Source: Caulobacteraceae bacterium (GTDB lineage: Bacteria > Pseudomonadota > Alphaproteobacteria > Caulobacterales > Caulobacteraceae). From it: a DNA stretch of 64,000 nt. Position 1 is the stretch's first letter, and every line of letters begins with the position of its first letter. Of the stretch, positions 1 through 8,452 are shown piece by piece. The notes beneath the pieces are model-generated. The model was given only the letters and a program-made list of their open reading frames with translations. It was not told the origin of the DNA and did not search any database. The stretch is taken from positions 1 to 64,000 of the forward strand of contig CANESI010000012.1 in the NCBI GenBank assembly GCA_947441065.1, written 5' to 3'. Position numbers and translations under genes: made by a program.

Positions 1-812
1 ACGCAATATTGCTTACCGACGCGCGAACGGCTGTCATCTTCTTCGAAATGTTCCCACATGATGTAGGAGCTGAACTTCTCGTTCGGATTGAACGACACGG
101 TCGTGCGCACGGCAAACAGATCGCGGTCGTCGATATTGTTGCCGGTGACGAGGTTGTCACCGAAACCATCGCGCTTCAGCATGGAGCCCGCAACGCGAAC
201 CGCCATCTTGTCGCCCAGTGGCACATTGAGCATGCCGCGGACCTTCTGGGTGTTGAAATTGCCCAGCTCGCCCTTGATGTTGGCCGTGAAGCGATCTACG
301 GGCTTGGCCGTAATCACATTGACCACGCCGCCGGTGGCGTTACGGCCATAGAGGGTGCCCTGTGGGCCACGCAGAACTTCGACGCGCTCGACGTCATAGA
401 ACTCGGCTTCGAACAGGTTGCTGGCGGTCAGCGGCACATTGTTCAGGTGGATACCGGTACCGGCATCGCCCGACGCGGCGACCAGCTTGGAGCCCACGCC
501 CCGGATCTGGAAGTTAAAGCCCGTGAAGTTGCCCTTCGAGAAGGCAACGTTTGGAATGGCGAGTTGGAGGTTTGGACCACCGTCGATCTTGGCCTTTTCC
601 AAGCTGTCCTGGCTGAAGGCCGAAACCGCGATTGGCACGTCTTGGATGGCTTCTTCGCGCTTTTGCGCGGTGACGACCAGCTCTTCAATAACAGAGCCAC
701 CTCTAGAAGGTGCAGCGGCCTCTTGAGCGAAAGTCGGCGCGGCGACCGCAGCGATCGCAACCGCCGAGACACTCATGGCCAGATAGCTGCGCAGGCGCAG
801 TGTTGTAGACAT
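1..812 (-). CDS. TonB-dependent receptor, N-terminal part (cut by window start)
   Basis: Outer-membrane active transporter, first 270 codons only; the rest lies before base 1. The ATG at 812 is preceded by a strong GGGAGGG ribosome site. A signal peptide of about 30 residues ends near APTFAQ. It is followed by the start IEELVVTAQKREE and a plug domain with the typical LRGPQGTLYGRNATGGVVNV motif at about residues 130-150. The protein is very similar along its whole visible length to the receptor at 1484-4216, so the two are tandem paralogues. The substrate is unknown. Receptors of this subgroup are abundant in Caulobacterales and sphingomonads and are thought to take up plant or algal compounds, siderophores or other complex ligands; that is family knowledge and not shown here. 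Confidence 0.93.
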   Translation of the reverse strand, partial: MSTTLRLRSYLAMSVSAVAIAAVAAPTFAQEAAAPSRGGSVIEELVVTAQKREEAIQDVPIAVSAFSQDSLEKAKIDGGPNLQLAIPNVAFSKGNFTGFNFQIRGVGSKLVAASGDAGTGIHLNNVPLTASNLFEAEFYDVERVEVLRGPQGTLYGRNATGGVVNVITAKPVDRFTANIKGELGNFNTQKVRGMLNVPLGDKMAVRVAGSMLKRDGFGDNLVTGNNIDDRDLFAVRTTVSFNPNEKFSSYIMWEHFEEDDSRSRVGKQYC

Positions 813-1428
813 TTTTAACCCTCCCAAACGGCGCGGCCAGTTTTCTGGCTCTGCGTCCGTCGTTTCCTCGTCGTCGCGCGTAATAAACTGCGGAAGGTGC
901 GCGACATACCTAGAGCAGTTTTTGCTTTGTGCATGTGAGCGAAATGGAATGTCAATGTGATGTATTGGAGCGGTTCTTTGACTAAATAATGAAGAGTCAA
1001 AATAGCACCGTATGGCAACATTGATTGATGCTCATTTTGTATAGCTATTGCCCATTTTGGGTTTAAAGATATTTTATAATCGGGTATTTCTATTAAATGG
1101 GTGACAATAGATGAATCTGGTGAGTTTTTGTCACGCGCACAATATTCGACGTTTTGAGCTAAGGACGGTCAAGTGCGCGCTTTATGCCACACATCATCAA
1201 GCGCCCCATTCGAGCTGCATGGAACGAGGATGATTGATCGGTTTGCCCCTGACCGAACTACTGATCCAGAGCTAGATCCCGGTGCCGGATAGGGCTCGAG
1301 GCTGAAAAGTAGCGAAGCAGACTGGGCAATAGCGGCATTGCACGCATCAAAGTCCCGGCCCCACTCCAATGGCGATGATAAACGCAAAACAACATTCAAA
1401 GATGCACTGGGCTAGGCCCAAGCCACAG
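813..1428. other. Intergenic region between two TonB receptor genes; upstream part AT-rich
   Basis: The part next to the upstream receptor (about 813-1130) is AT-rich and should hold its minus-strand promoter. It contains the perfect palindrome CCCATTTTGGG at 1051-1061. The part at 1130-1428 has normal composition and one small minus-strand open frame (1169-1399) with no recognisable family and no clear ribosome site, which I do not call a gene. I see nothing else that can be supported. Confidence 0.5.
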
Positions 1429-1458
1429 AAAAGGGCCGGTGGATAAATCCACCGGCCC
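1429..1458 (-). terminator. Rho-independent terminator of the TonB receptor at 1484-4216
   Basis: A perfect 10-bp inverted repeat (GGGCCGGTGG / CCACCGGCCC) with a 6-base loop lies at 1433-1458. Read on the minus strand it is followed by TTTT (1432-1429). It begins 26 bases after the receptor stop codon. Confidence 0.85.
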
Positions 1459-1483
1459 CCGATCTTAGCGCATTGGTTAAGTC

Positions 1484-4216
1484 TTAGAAGGACTTCTGGA
1501 TCGAGATACCGTAGGTCCTAGGCTCGACAAAAAATGCATTCTTGAACAGAGCAGATGAGTCATCGGTTAGATATAGGTCGGTAATGGCAGCCTTATCCAA
1601 GGCGTTTTTCACGTAGCCTTCGATCTGCAGACCCTTTTCAGCGTTTACTATCTGCACCGTCGCATTCAGGTTCGCCCAGCCCTTGAGTCGGTCAGCCTCT
1701 GAATTGAACGCGCGCGAGTAAGAATCGCCCTGCTGGTAATAGTCACCACGCAAGGTTGCGTCCCAGCCGCCCGCCAGTTCCCACTTATACTGGGCACCGA
1801 TGGATACCGTAGCCTTCGGGGCGTTAGGAAGTTCATTACCCTTAAGGTTGGCTTCAATACCAGGAAGCGGAACTGCACCAAACGCGGCAAAGGACCCACC
1901 ACAGATACCGTAGAGGGTGTTGGCGGGCAGATTATTGGCGTTCACATAGGCGAGAACCGCTGCCACGCCCGCCTTACTGACACGGCAATTGGTAAGAGTA
2001 GTCGCCGATCTAGCCGTAACGTAATTGGGATCGCCTTGACTTAGATCCGAAAGATCAACCGACTTACCCGCACCAATTTCCGTGCTCAACAGACCAATAT
2101 TGGCATTGAAGCGGAGATTGCGAACAGGTTCCCAGATCGACTCTATTTCAAGACCCGTGATCTTGGCATCGAGGTTTTCATTGAGCGAGCTTCTGTTGAC
2201 GATCTTAGAGACCTGATAGCCCTTGTAATCATAATAGAAGGCCGTCGCATTCAAAACGAGGCTACCGTCCAACATGACGTTCTTCATGCCCACTTCGAAC
2301 GCATTCACAAACTCAGGTGCGAAGGTTGAATTTTGAGGTGCAAGACCGGCACCCGCCGATTGTGGTGGGTTCATACCGCCACCCTTATAGCCACGCGAAT
2401 AGAAGGCGTAGAGCAGGGTGCTGTCGGTTAGGGCAAGATCAGGCTTCCAGTCGAAACCAGCCCGCCCGGTCAATTCCTTAAAGTCCGCCGTCAAAATTGG
2501 TAGAGCCGCGTTAAGCGGAAGGCCGCTCCCCGGGGTTAGGAGTTGAGCCGGACGATTTTCTTGCTTCTTGCTGTCATGGGTATAGCGCAGACCACCGGTC
2601 AGCTTGAAATCATCGGTCAGTTGATAATAGACTTCACCGAATGCAGCGTCCGATTTCAAGCGATAGGGTGAGCGGCTGTCAAAATAGTTATGGCCAACGC
2701 CAGACGGGGTCTTGGCAGGATCGATATAGGCGCAGGTCGGCGTGTTGATCGGACAGGGTTTTCCGCCATTAATCAGAACGTTAGCTGCGGCTGTAATCGA
2801 ATTACCGAAAACATAGTAGTCACTCATAGATTCATAGTCGAGCGTAATTAGACCAACATTGAAGTTGAACTTACCGGCATAGGATGACTGCAAGCGAAGT
2901 TCATGTGACCACTGCTCAGAGCTGGCACTGGAAATATCCATCGTCACCTGCCGGTTTGCCGGGCCAATCTGAGGATCATTCAAAATGCCGCCGGGTGTTA
3001 GCGGGGTCACATTGAAGGCCAGACCAGGAACGATACGGTTGTAGTCTGACAGTGATTCGACCTCGCCCTTGGAATAGCTGGAAAGGGCGGACAGTTTCAG
3101 ATTGTCTGTAACCTCCCATGCCATGGCAAGCATGCCAACATCGGTCTTGGCCTTATAGGTCGGATCGACAACACCTTCGATGTTGCGCACATTTTGATCT
3201 TGAACCTTTCCAGCGTTCATATCGCCGAGTTGCAGGCCTAAGAGGTGTGAGAATGTACCGGGGAAGGTACCCATCGTATTGGGCGTGCCAAGAGATCCAG
3301 CAGCATAAACCGAAGCGTTCTTGCAGCCTTGGCTCAGGATGCCCCGCTGGATGCCAGCAGTTGCGGCATTACTGGAGTAGTTGAGGCCTTCAGGACCATT
3401 GTCCTTAACGCAGAACTGCTTGCCTACTCGCGAGCGGTTATCGTCTTCCTCGAAATGCTCCCACATCAGGCTGGAGCTGAAGGTCGAGGTTGGATTGAAG
3501 GCAATCGTACCTCGGATCGAGGACAGGTCACGATCGTCGATCTTGTTGCCCGTCGTGATGTTGGTTCCAAAACCGCCACGCTTCAGATATGCACCTGCAA
3601 CCCGAGCGCTGAACATTTCACCCAGCGGTATATTGACCATACCGCGGAGTTTGCGCGTCTCGTAATTGCCGACCTCGCCCTTTATGTTGGCCGTGAAGTG
3701 ATCGACAGGCTTGGCGGTAATGACATTCACCACGCCGCCGGTGGCGTTACGCCCATAGAGGGTGCCCTGTGGGCCGCGAAGAACCTCGACGCGCTCGACG
3801 TCGTAGAACTCAGCTTCGAACAGGTTGCTTGCGGTCAGCGGAGCATTGTTCAAGTGGATCCCGGTACCGGCATCGCCTGAAGCGGCGACCAGCTTTGCGC
3901 CGATGCCCCGGATCTGAAAGTTAAAGCCTGAGAAGTTACCCTTCGAGAAGGCAACGTTCGGAATGGCGAGTTGAAGGTTCGGACCGCCGTCAATCTTGGC
4001 CTTTTCGAGGCTGTCTTGGCTGAAGGCCGAAACGGCGATTGGCACGTCCTGAATGGCTTCTTCGCGCTTTTGCGCCGTGACGACCAGCTCTTCGATGATG
4101 GAATTGCTTTTGGCTGGAGCGGCATCTTGAGCAAAGGTCGGCGTGGAAACCGCCGTAACAGCGAGCGCAGACACACTCATTATCAGAAAGCTGCGCAGAC
4201 GAAGATCATAGGCCAT
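1484..4216 (-). CDS. TonB-dependent receptor
   Basis: Outer-membrane ligand-gated transporter energised by TonB-ExbBD, about 910 residues, complete. Two ATG codons lie close together (4222 and 4216). The AGGGAGGA ribosome site sits only 1-2 bases from the first but 7 bases from the second, so 4216 (MAYDLRLRS) is preferred. A signal peptide ends near TPTFAQ, followed by IEELVVTAQKREE, a plug domain with the LRGPQGTLYGRNATGG motif, and a 22-strand barrel region. The chain ends in phenylalanine (ISIQKSF), as expected for barrel assembly by BAM. The N-terminal 270 residues are nearly the same as those of the gene upstream, pointing to tandem duplication. The ligand cannot be read from sequence. 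A strong terminator follows at 1429-1458. Confidence 0.95.
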   Translation of the reverse strand: MAYDLRLRSFLIMSVSALAVTAVSTPTFAQDAAPAKSNSIIEELVVTAQKREEAIQDVPIAVSAFSQDSLEKAKIDGGPNLQLAIPNVAFSKGNFSGFNFQIRGIGAKLVAASGDAGTGIHLNNAPLTASNLFEAEFYDVERVEVLRGPQGTLYGRNATGGVVNVITAKPVDHFTANIKGEVGNYETRKLRGMVNIPLGEMFSARVAGAYLKRGGFGTNITTGNKIDDRDLSSIRGTIAFNPTSTFSSSLMWEHFEEDDNRSRVGKQFCVKDNGPEGLNYSSNAATAGIQRGILSQGCKNASVYAAGSLGTPNTMGTFPGTFSHLLGLQLGDMNAGKVQDQNVRNIEGVVDPTYKAKTDVGMLAMAWEVTDNLKLSALSSYSKGEVESLSDYNRIVPGLAFNVTPLTPGGILNDPQIGPANRQVTMDISSASSEQWSHELRLQSSYAGKFNFNVGLITLDYESMSDYYVFGNSITAAANVLINGGKPCPINTPTCAYIDPAKTPSGVGHNYFDSRSPYRLKSDAAFGEVYYQLTDDFKLTGGLRYTHDSKKQENRPAQLLTPGSGLPLNAALPILTADFKELTGRAGFDWKPDLALTDSTLLYAFYSRGYKGGGMNPPQSAGAGLAPQNSTFAPEFVNAFEVGMKNVMLDGSLVLNATAFYYDYKGYQVSKIVNRSSLNENLDAKITGLEIESIWEPVRNLRFNANIGLLSTEIGAGKSVDLSDLSQGDPNYVTARSATTLTNCRVSKAGVAAVLAYVNANNLPANTLYGICGGSFAAFGAVPLPGIEANLKGNELPNAPKATVSIGAQYKWELAGGWDATLRGDYYQQGDSYSRAFNSEADRLKGWANLNATVQIVNAEKGLQIEGYVKNALDKAAITDLYLTDDSSALFKNAFFVEPRTYGISIQKSF

Positions 4217-4518
4217 AGTCATTCCTCCCTTGCATCAAAGGCCGATTATGATCGGTCCAATTTGATGCGTGTCCCCAACGAGTTGTCGTGTTCGCCTTTA
4301 TCAACGCCCCATTTGAAATGGTCAACGCCCAAATTGAGCTTCTATAACGGATATTGGGCTTAATTGGATCTGTGTTCAATGTTTGAATGGGGACAGGGCT
4401 ATCCCTCAAAAAGGCGCGGCTTGGGCACCAGTTCGAACTATGTCCAACGAGAGATAAATGCGACTTTCCCTGCGGCATAAGGTAAAAAATCGCGTCTGTG
4501 ACTAATTTGAGAGCCTCC
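4217..4518. promoter_or_regulatory. Divergent intergenic region with repeated operator-like motifs
   Basis: This region separates the receptor (minus) from queC (plus). TCAACGCCC occurs twice, at 4301 and 4322, exactly 21 bp apart on the same strand, each followed by an ATTTGA or AAATTGA tail. Two perfect palindromes are also present: CCATTTGAAATGG (4309-4321) and TTCAATGTTTGAA (4375-4387). They lie 85-170 bp upstream of the receptor start, so a regulator binding on one face of the helix is plausible. I see no recognisable preQ1 riboswitch ahead of queC. Confidence 0.45.
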
Positions 4519-5253
4519 ATGACCCTGTCCCCTCCCCCGCCCGAAGGCGCTCTGGTCCTCTTTTCCGGCGGACAGGACTCTACGGTCTGTTTGGCTTGGG
4601 CTTTGGAGCGTTATGGCAGGGTCGAGACGGTGGGCTTTGACTATGGTCAACGCCATGGCGTGGAGATGCAGGCGCGGCAGGTGGTGCGCGACAATGTCCT
4701 ATCTGGCTTTCCAGACTGGGCGCAGCGGCTTGGGCCGGATCATGAGCTGGACATGCGGGGCTTTGGGGCCATTGGCGGCTCGGCCCTGACCACGGACCGT
4801 GAGATCGAGATCAATGAGCGCGGCCTGCCCTCGACCTTTGTGCCGGGGCGCAATCTGGTGTTCTTGACATATGCGGCGGCTCTGGCCGACCGGCGTGGCC
4901 TGAATGTCCTGATCGGCGGCATGTGCGAGACTGACTTTTCGGGCTATCCCGACTGTCGGCGCGATACGCTCGATGCCCTCCAGACCGCGCTGAACTTGGG
5001 CATGGACCGAGACTTTCGGATCGAGACCCCGCTCATGTACCTGACCAAGGCCCAGACCTGGGCCCTATCCAAGCGTCTTGGCGGGCAAGATCTGGTCGAC
5101 ATCATCCTTGAGGATAGCCACACCTGTTATAAGGGCGAGCGCGGCAAGCGCCACGCTTGGGGCCATGGCTGCGGCGTCTGTCCGGCCTGCGACCTGCGGG
5201 CTAAGGGCTGGGCCGAGTGGAACGCGGCGGGCGAACCGGGTAAACCCTCATGA
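4519..5253 (+). CDS. queC: 7-cyano-7-deazaguanine synthase QueC
   Basis: Converts 7-carboxy-7-deazaguanine to preQ0 using ATP and ammonia, a step in queuosine biosynthesis. The ATP-pyrophosphatase loop SGGQDST is at residues 16-22. The zinc site is the C-terminal cluster TCYKGE followed by HGCGVCPAC. Length is 244 residues from the ATG at 4519, typical for the family. A GTG 21 bases upstream is in frame but has no better ribosome site. The stop overlaps the queE start (ATGA, 5250-5253), so queC and queE are translationally coupled. Confidence 0.96.
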   Translation: MTLSPPPPEGALVLFSGGQDSTVCLAWALERYGRVETVGFDYGQRHGVEMQARQVVRDNVLSGFPDWAQRLGPDHELDMRGFGAIGGSALTTDREIEINERGLPSTFVPGRNLVFLTYAAALADRRGLNVLIGGMCETDFSGYPDCRRDTLDALQTALNLGMDRDFRIETPLMYLTKAQTWALSKRLGGQDLVDIILEDSHTCYKGERGKRHAWGHGCGVCPACDLRAKGWAEWNAAGEPGKPS

Positions 5254-5882
5254 GCTATGCCGTCAAAGAGATCTTCCTGACCCTGCAAGGCGAAGGCGGG
5301 CAGGCGGGCCGCGCCGCCGTCTTCTGTCGCTTTGCAGGCTGCAATCTGTGGAGCGGTCGCGAGCAGGACCGGGCCAGCGCCGTCTGCACCTTCTGTGACA
5401 CTGATTTTGTCGGCATGGATGGTCCGGGCGGCGGGCGCTTTGACGATGCGCAGGCTCTGGCCGAGGCCGTGCTGGCACAATGGCAGGGCGGCGCGGAAGG
5501 GCGCCTTGTCGTCTGCACGGGCGGCGAGCCCCTGTTGCAACTGGATGAGGCGGCGATTGCGGCCCTGCACGCCCTCGGCTTTGAGATCGCGGTGGAGACC
5601 AATGGCACGCTGAAGGCTCCGGACTTCATTGACTGGATATGCGTTAGCCCCAAGGCCCAGGCCCCCGTGGTCCAGACCTCTGGCCAAGAGTTAAAGCTGG
5701 TCTATCCGCAAAAAGACGTCGATCCGGCCCGCTTTGCCGGACTTGATTTTGAGCGTTTCTATCTGCAACCGCTCGACGGCCCTGACCGCGACGCAAGCAC
5801 CCAGGCGGCGATGGCCTATTGCCTTTCCCATCCCCAATGGCGATTAAGCGTCCAAACCCACAAATATCTGGGCATTCCTTGA
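5250..5882 (+). CDS. queE: 7-carboxy-7-deazaguanine synthase QueE (radical SAM)
   Basis: Radical SAM enzyme that converts 6-carboxy-5,6,7,8-tetrahydropterin to 7-carboxy-7-deazaguanine. The iron-sulfur ligands are C31, C46 and C49, giving the CX14CX2C spacing found in many QueE proteins instead of the classical CX3CX2C. The N-terminus has the conserved [10 protein letters not shown] segment and the TGGEP motif follows near residue 90. Length is 210 residues. The start overlaps the queC stop by 4 bases and queD follows after 31 bases, so the three genes form one operon. Confidence 0.95.
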   Translation: MSYAVKEIFLTLQGEGGQAGRAAVFCRFAGCNLWSGREQDRASAVCTFCDTDFVGMDGPGGGRFDDAQALAEAVLAQWQGGAEGRLVVCTGGEPLLQLDEAAIAALHALGFEIAVETNGTLKAPDFIDWICVSPKAQAPVVQTSGQELKLVYPQKDVDPARFAGLDFERFYLQPLDGPDRDASTQAAMAYCLSHPQWRLSVQTHKYLGIP

Positions 5883-5913
5883 AAGCGCTGCCCTCGGCAG
5901 CGGCAATGAGACC

Positions 5914-6285
5914 ATGAGCGAACCTGAATTCGAAATTACCAAGTCAGCGACCTTTGATGCGGCGCACTTCCTGCCTGCCGGTCCAGAAGACAGCCTCTAT
6001 CGGCGCATGCACGGCCACTCCTTCAAGGTCGAGGCCACCGTTCGGGGCCGCGCGCAGGAGCCTGTGGGCTGGGTCGCCGATCTGGCCGGACTGGATGCGG
6101 CCCTGCGCGGCGTCGCGGCGGAGCTGGATCACAGCACGCTCAATGATAAGGCCGGGCTGGAAAGCCCGACGCTGGAGCGTCTGTGCCTCTATTTCGTGAT
6201 GCACCTCAAGCCGAGCTATCCGGGCCTTTGCCAGGTCATTGTTTCGCGCCCAACCATCGGCGAAAGCTGCGCCCTGAAGGTCTAG
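5914..6285 (+). CDS. queD: 6-carboxytetrahydropterin synthase QueD-like protein, catalytic Cys replaced
   Basis: QueD/PTPS family protein, 123 residues, third gene of the que operon. The family makes 6-carboxytetrahydropterin from dihydroneopterin triphosphate. The zinc-binding histidines are visible in DAAHFLP and MHGHSF, as are the catalytic Asp-His pair (ELDHSTLND) and the C-terminal glutamate (GESCA). However, aligned without gaps to E. coli QueD (HKCGRLHGHSF), the catalytic cysteine position holds tyrosine (SLYRRMHGHSF). Operon position still argues for a role in the pathway. It may use a different nucleophile or belong to a variant clade. Confidence 0.88.
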   Translation: MSEPEFEITKSATFDAAHFLPAGPEDSLYRRMHGHSFKVEATVRGRAQEPVGWVADLAGLDAALRGVAAELDHSTLNDKAGLESPTLERLCLYFVMHLKPSYPGLCQVIVSRPTIGESCALKV

Positions 6286-6318
6286 CCCTACCCCCACACC
6301 GACAAAGGATGTCTCACC

Positions 6319-7095
6319 ATGTTGCTCATTGATCGTTCAGGCCCAGTGGCCACCGTCACCCTGAACCGGCCTGAGGCCATGAACGCCCTATCGCGCGCCC
6401 TGCGCCAAGCCCTGCGCGATGCCTTGGTCGAGTTGGCGGCGGATGACAGCGTGCGGGTCATCGTCCTGACCGGAGCGGGCCGCGCCTTCTGCGCTGGTCT
6501 GGACCTCAAGGAGTTGGGCCAAGAAGAGGGCGCTCTAGGCAGTGCGGTCGGCGGTGATCCTGCGGCCAATCCCGTCGCGGCCATGGATGCCTGCCCCAAG
6601 CCGATCATCGGGGCCATCAATGGCGCGGCCATCACCGGCGGCTTTGAGCTGGCTCTGGCCTGCGACGTGCTGATCGGCTCGTCCAATGCCCGCTTTGCCG
6701 ACACCCACGCCCGCGTCGGGATCATGCCTGGCTGGGGTCTGTCGCAAAAGCTCAGCCGCGCGATTGGCATTTCGCGGGCCAAGGAACTGTCCCTGACCGG
6801 CAACTTCCTCGATGCCACCACCGCCTCGGACTGGGGCCTAATCAACCGCGTGGTGGCCGCTGACGATCTCTTGGTCGTCTGCCAAAAACTGGCGCAGGAC
6901 ATGGCCTCGGTGCCCGAAGCCGCCAGCCAAACCTATAAGAGCCTAATCGATGAGGGCTTTGGCCTGTCCTTCAAGGACGCCATGGCCGTCGAGGCCCGCG
7001 TCTCCCAAGCCCACAATCCCGGCGTCAAGGCCGAGTCCGTGGCCCAAGCGCGCTTGGAAGTCACAGCGCGCGGCCGCGACCAGACGGCGGGCTGA
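6319..7095 (+). CDS. Enoyl-CoA hydratase/isomerase family protein
   Basis: Crotonase-fold protein of 258 residues, likely hydrating 2-enoyl-CoA in fatty acid or related acyl-CoA breakdown. It has AGRAFCAGLDLKEL near residue 55, the oxyanion-hole region INGAAITGGFELALACD near residue 100 and FADTHARVGIMPGWG with the usual active-site acid region. An AAAGGA ribosome site lies 9 bases before the ATG. It stands apart from the que operon (33-base gap) and is followed by intergenic repeats. The exact substrate is not determinable. Confidence 0.9.
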   Translation: MLLIDRSGPVATVTLNRPEAMNALSRALRQALRDALVELAADDSVRVIVLTGAGRAFCAGLDLKELGQEEGALGSAVGGDPAANPVAAMDACPKPIIGAINGAAITGGFELALACDVLIGSSNARFADTHARVGIMPGWGLSQKLSRAIGISRAKELSLTGNFLDATTASDWGLINRVVAADDLLVVCQKLAQDMASVPEAASQTYKSLIDEGFGLSFKDAMAVEARVSQAHNPGVKAESVAQARLEVTARGRDQTAG

Positions 7096-7444
7096 GGGTA
7101 AGACTTAAAGGTGAGTGGATGACCCCCTCACCCCACCCTCTCCCCCAAGGGGGCGAGGGCTTATCCGCGCTAGCCCTCTCCCTGTGGGAGAGGGTTAGGT
7201 GAGGGCCTTGCTTGTTTTCTTATCTTCCGTGTTCCCCGCGAAGGCGGGGACCCAGACCCTTTCACGCCGACGGGACGTGACCAACCGGCCCACGCTTTGG
7301 TGGGGAACGAAGCGGATAGAGCGGGGATGAAACCCCCTCACCCAACCCTCTCCCCCAAGGGGGCGAGGGCTTATCCGCGCTAGCCCTCTCCCTGTGGGAG
7401 AGGGTTGGGTGAGGGCCTTGTTTTCTTCTTAATGAAAGAGCCCC
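7096..7444. repeat. Intergenic repeat cluster: two family A palindromes and one family C hairpin
   Basis: Two near-identical copies of an 81-bp element lie at 7125-7205 and 7335-7415. Each begins CCCTCACCC and ends with the inverse GGGTGAGGG (one base differs in copy 1), with an inner hairpin CCCCCAAGGGGG. Between them, at 7232-7257, is the family C hairpin CCCCGCGAAGGCGGGG followed by ACCCAGA. The cluster separates the convergent enoyl-CoA hydratase and lpxK genes and may terminate transcription from both sides. No coding sequence is apparent. Confidence 0.85.
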
Positions 7445-8452
7445 CTACCCCACCGCTGCCAACAGCAGCCGGTCCACCGCCGCCTCGTCCAGAAAACGCG
7501 CGCGGACGGGCCATGGGGTGACGCGCAGGCGCCAGTGCATGGGTAGGCGCATCCAGTCCTTTTCCGTGGTCACCAGTCCAGCCCCAAACAGGGCCGCGCG
7601 ACCAGCGAGGAAGGTCAGGGTCTCGTCATCATAGGGGTCGTGGTCGGGGAACGGGGCAAAGTCGACCAGTTCGCATCCGGCCTCGGTCAAGGCCCTCTCG
7701 ACCTTCCAAGGTTTGCCAACCCCGGCAAAACCCAGTTGCGGGCCACGCGGCGGCGGGGCGGGCGCTTCGAGGCGCGCCACCAACACCGGCTTATCGCCAA
7801 ACTCAGCAATGAGATCCGGATCAACCTTGGTCATGCCATGGGGGAGCAGCACCACGACCGCATCGGCGCGCGCCAGACCCCGGCGCAGTGGCTCTCGCAT
7901 CGGACCGGCAGGGAACACTGCGCCATCGCCAAAGGGCCATTCCTGACCGCGGGTCTCGCCATCGACGACAATGATCGACAGGGCCTTTTTCACGTCAGGA
8001 TTTTGGTGGCCATCGTCCATGACCACGACCTGAGCGCCTGCCGCAGCCGCCGCCTTGGCACCGGCCAGCCGGTTGCGAGCGACCCACATCGGGAAGTCTT
8101 GCGCCAGCATCAGCGGCTCATCACCCACCTCTGAGGCGTCGTGATTGTCGGGATCAACTTGGATCGGGCCTTCCAGCGTACCGCCATGACCGCGTGACAG
8201 GCCATGGGCGCGCTTCTTGGCATGGGTCAAGCGCAAGAGAAGCTCACGCACGACCGGCGTCTTGCCCGCACCGCCCATGGTCAGGTTCCCGACACAGATC
8301 ACCGGTATCCCAGCATCGCCGGGCTTAGCATTTCGGATGCGTCGTTCCGTCACGAAGGCCCAGAGCCACGACAGGGGCCGCAGAAGCATTCGGGTGATCG
8401 GAGCAGGCGCGCCAGTGCGCACATACCACCATCTTGGCGTAGAAAGGCTCAT
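7445..8452 (-). CDS. lpxK: Tetraacyldisaccharide 4'-kinase LpxK
   Basis: Inner-membrane-associated kinase that phosphorylates the 4' position of the lipid A disaccharide precursor. The N-terminus has the usual membrane-proximal helix and the P-loop GNLTMGGAGKTP at about residues 55-66. VVMDDGHQNP and the VTTEKD motif near the C-terminus are characteristic. Length is 335 residues. It is the last gene of a four-gene minus-strand operon, with its ATG overlapping the waaA stop by 4 bases. Confidence 0.96.
   Translation of the reverse strand: MSLSTPRWWYVRTGAPAPITRMLLRPLSWLWAFVTERRIRNAKPGDAGIPVICVGNLTMGGAGKTPVVRELLLRLTHAKKRAHGLSRGHGGTLEGPIQVDPDNHDASEVGDEPLMLAQDFPMWVARNRLAGAKAAAAAGAQVVVMDDGHQNPDVKKALSIIVVDGETRGQEWPFGDGAVFPAGPMREPLRRGLARADAVVVLLPHGMTKVDPDLIAEFGDKPVLVARLEAPAPPPRGPQLGFAGVGKPWKVERALTEAGCELVDFAPFPDHDPYDDETLTFLAGRAALFGAGLVTTEKDWMRLPMHWRLRVTPWPVRARFLDEAAVDRLLLAAVG

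Noticed and set aside
9-818. 269-residue plus-strand open frame opposite the first TonB receptor
   Set aside because: It is the antisense of a clear receptor frame; the same type of frame appears opposite the paralogue at 3329-3880, as expected from shared sequence.
1169-1399. 76-residue minus-strand frame between the receptors
   Set aside because: No recognised family and no convincing ribosome site. It could be a small gene or a relic but I cannot support it.
4217-4518. preQ1 riboswitch ahead of queC
   Set aside because: I could not find the conserved preQ1-I or preQ1-II core; only operator-like repeats are visible.
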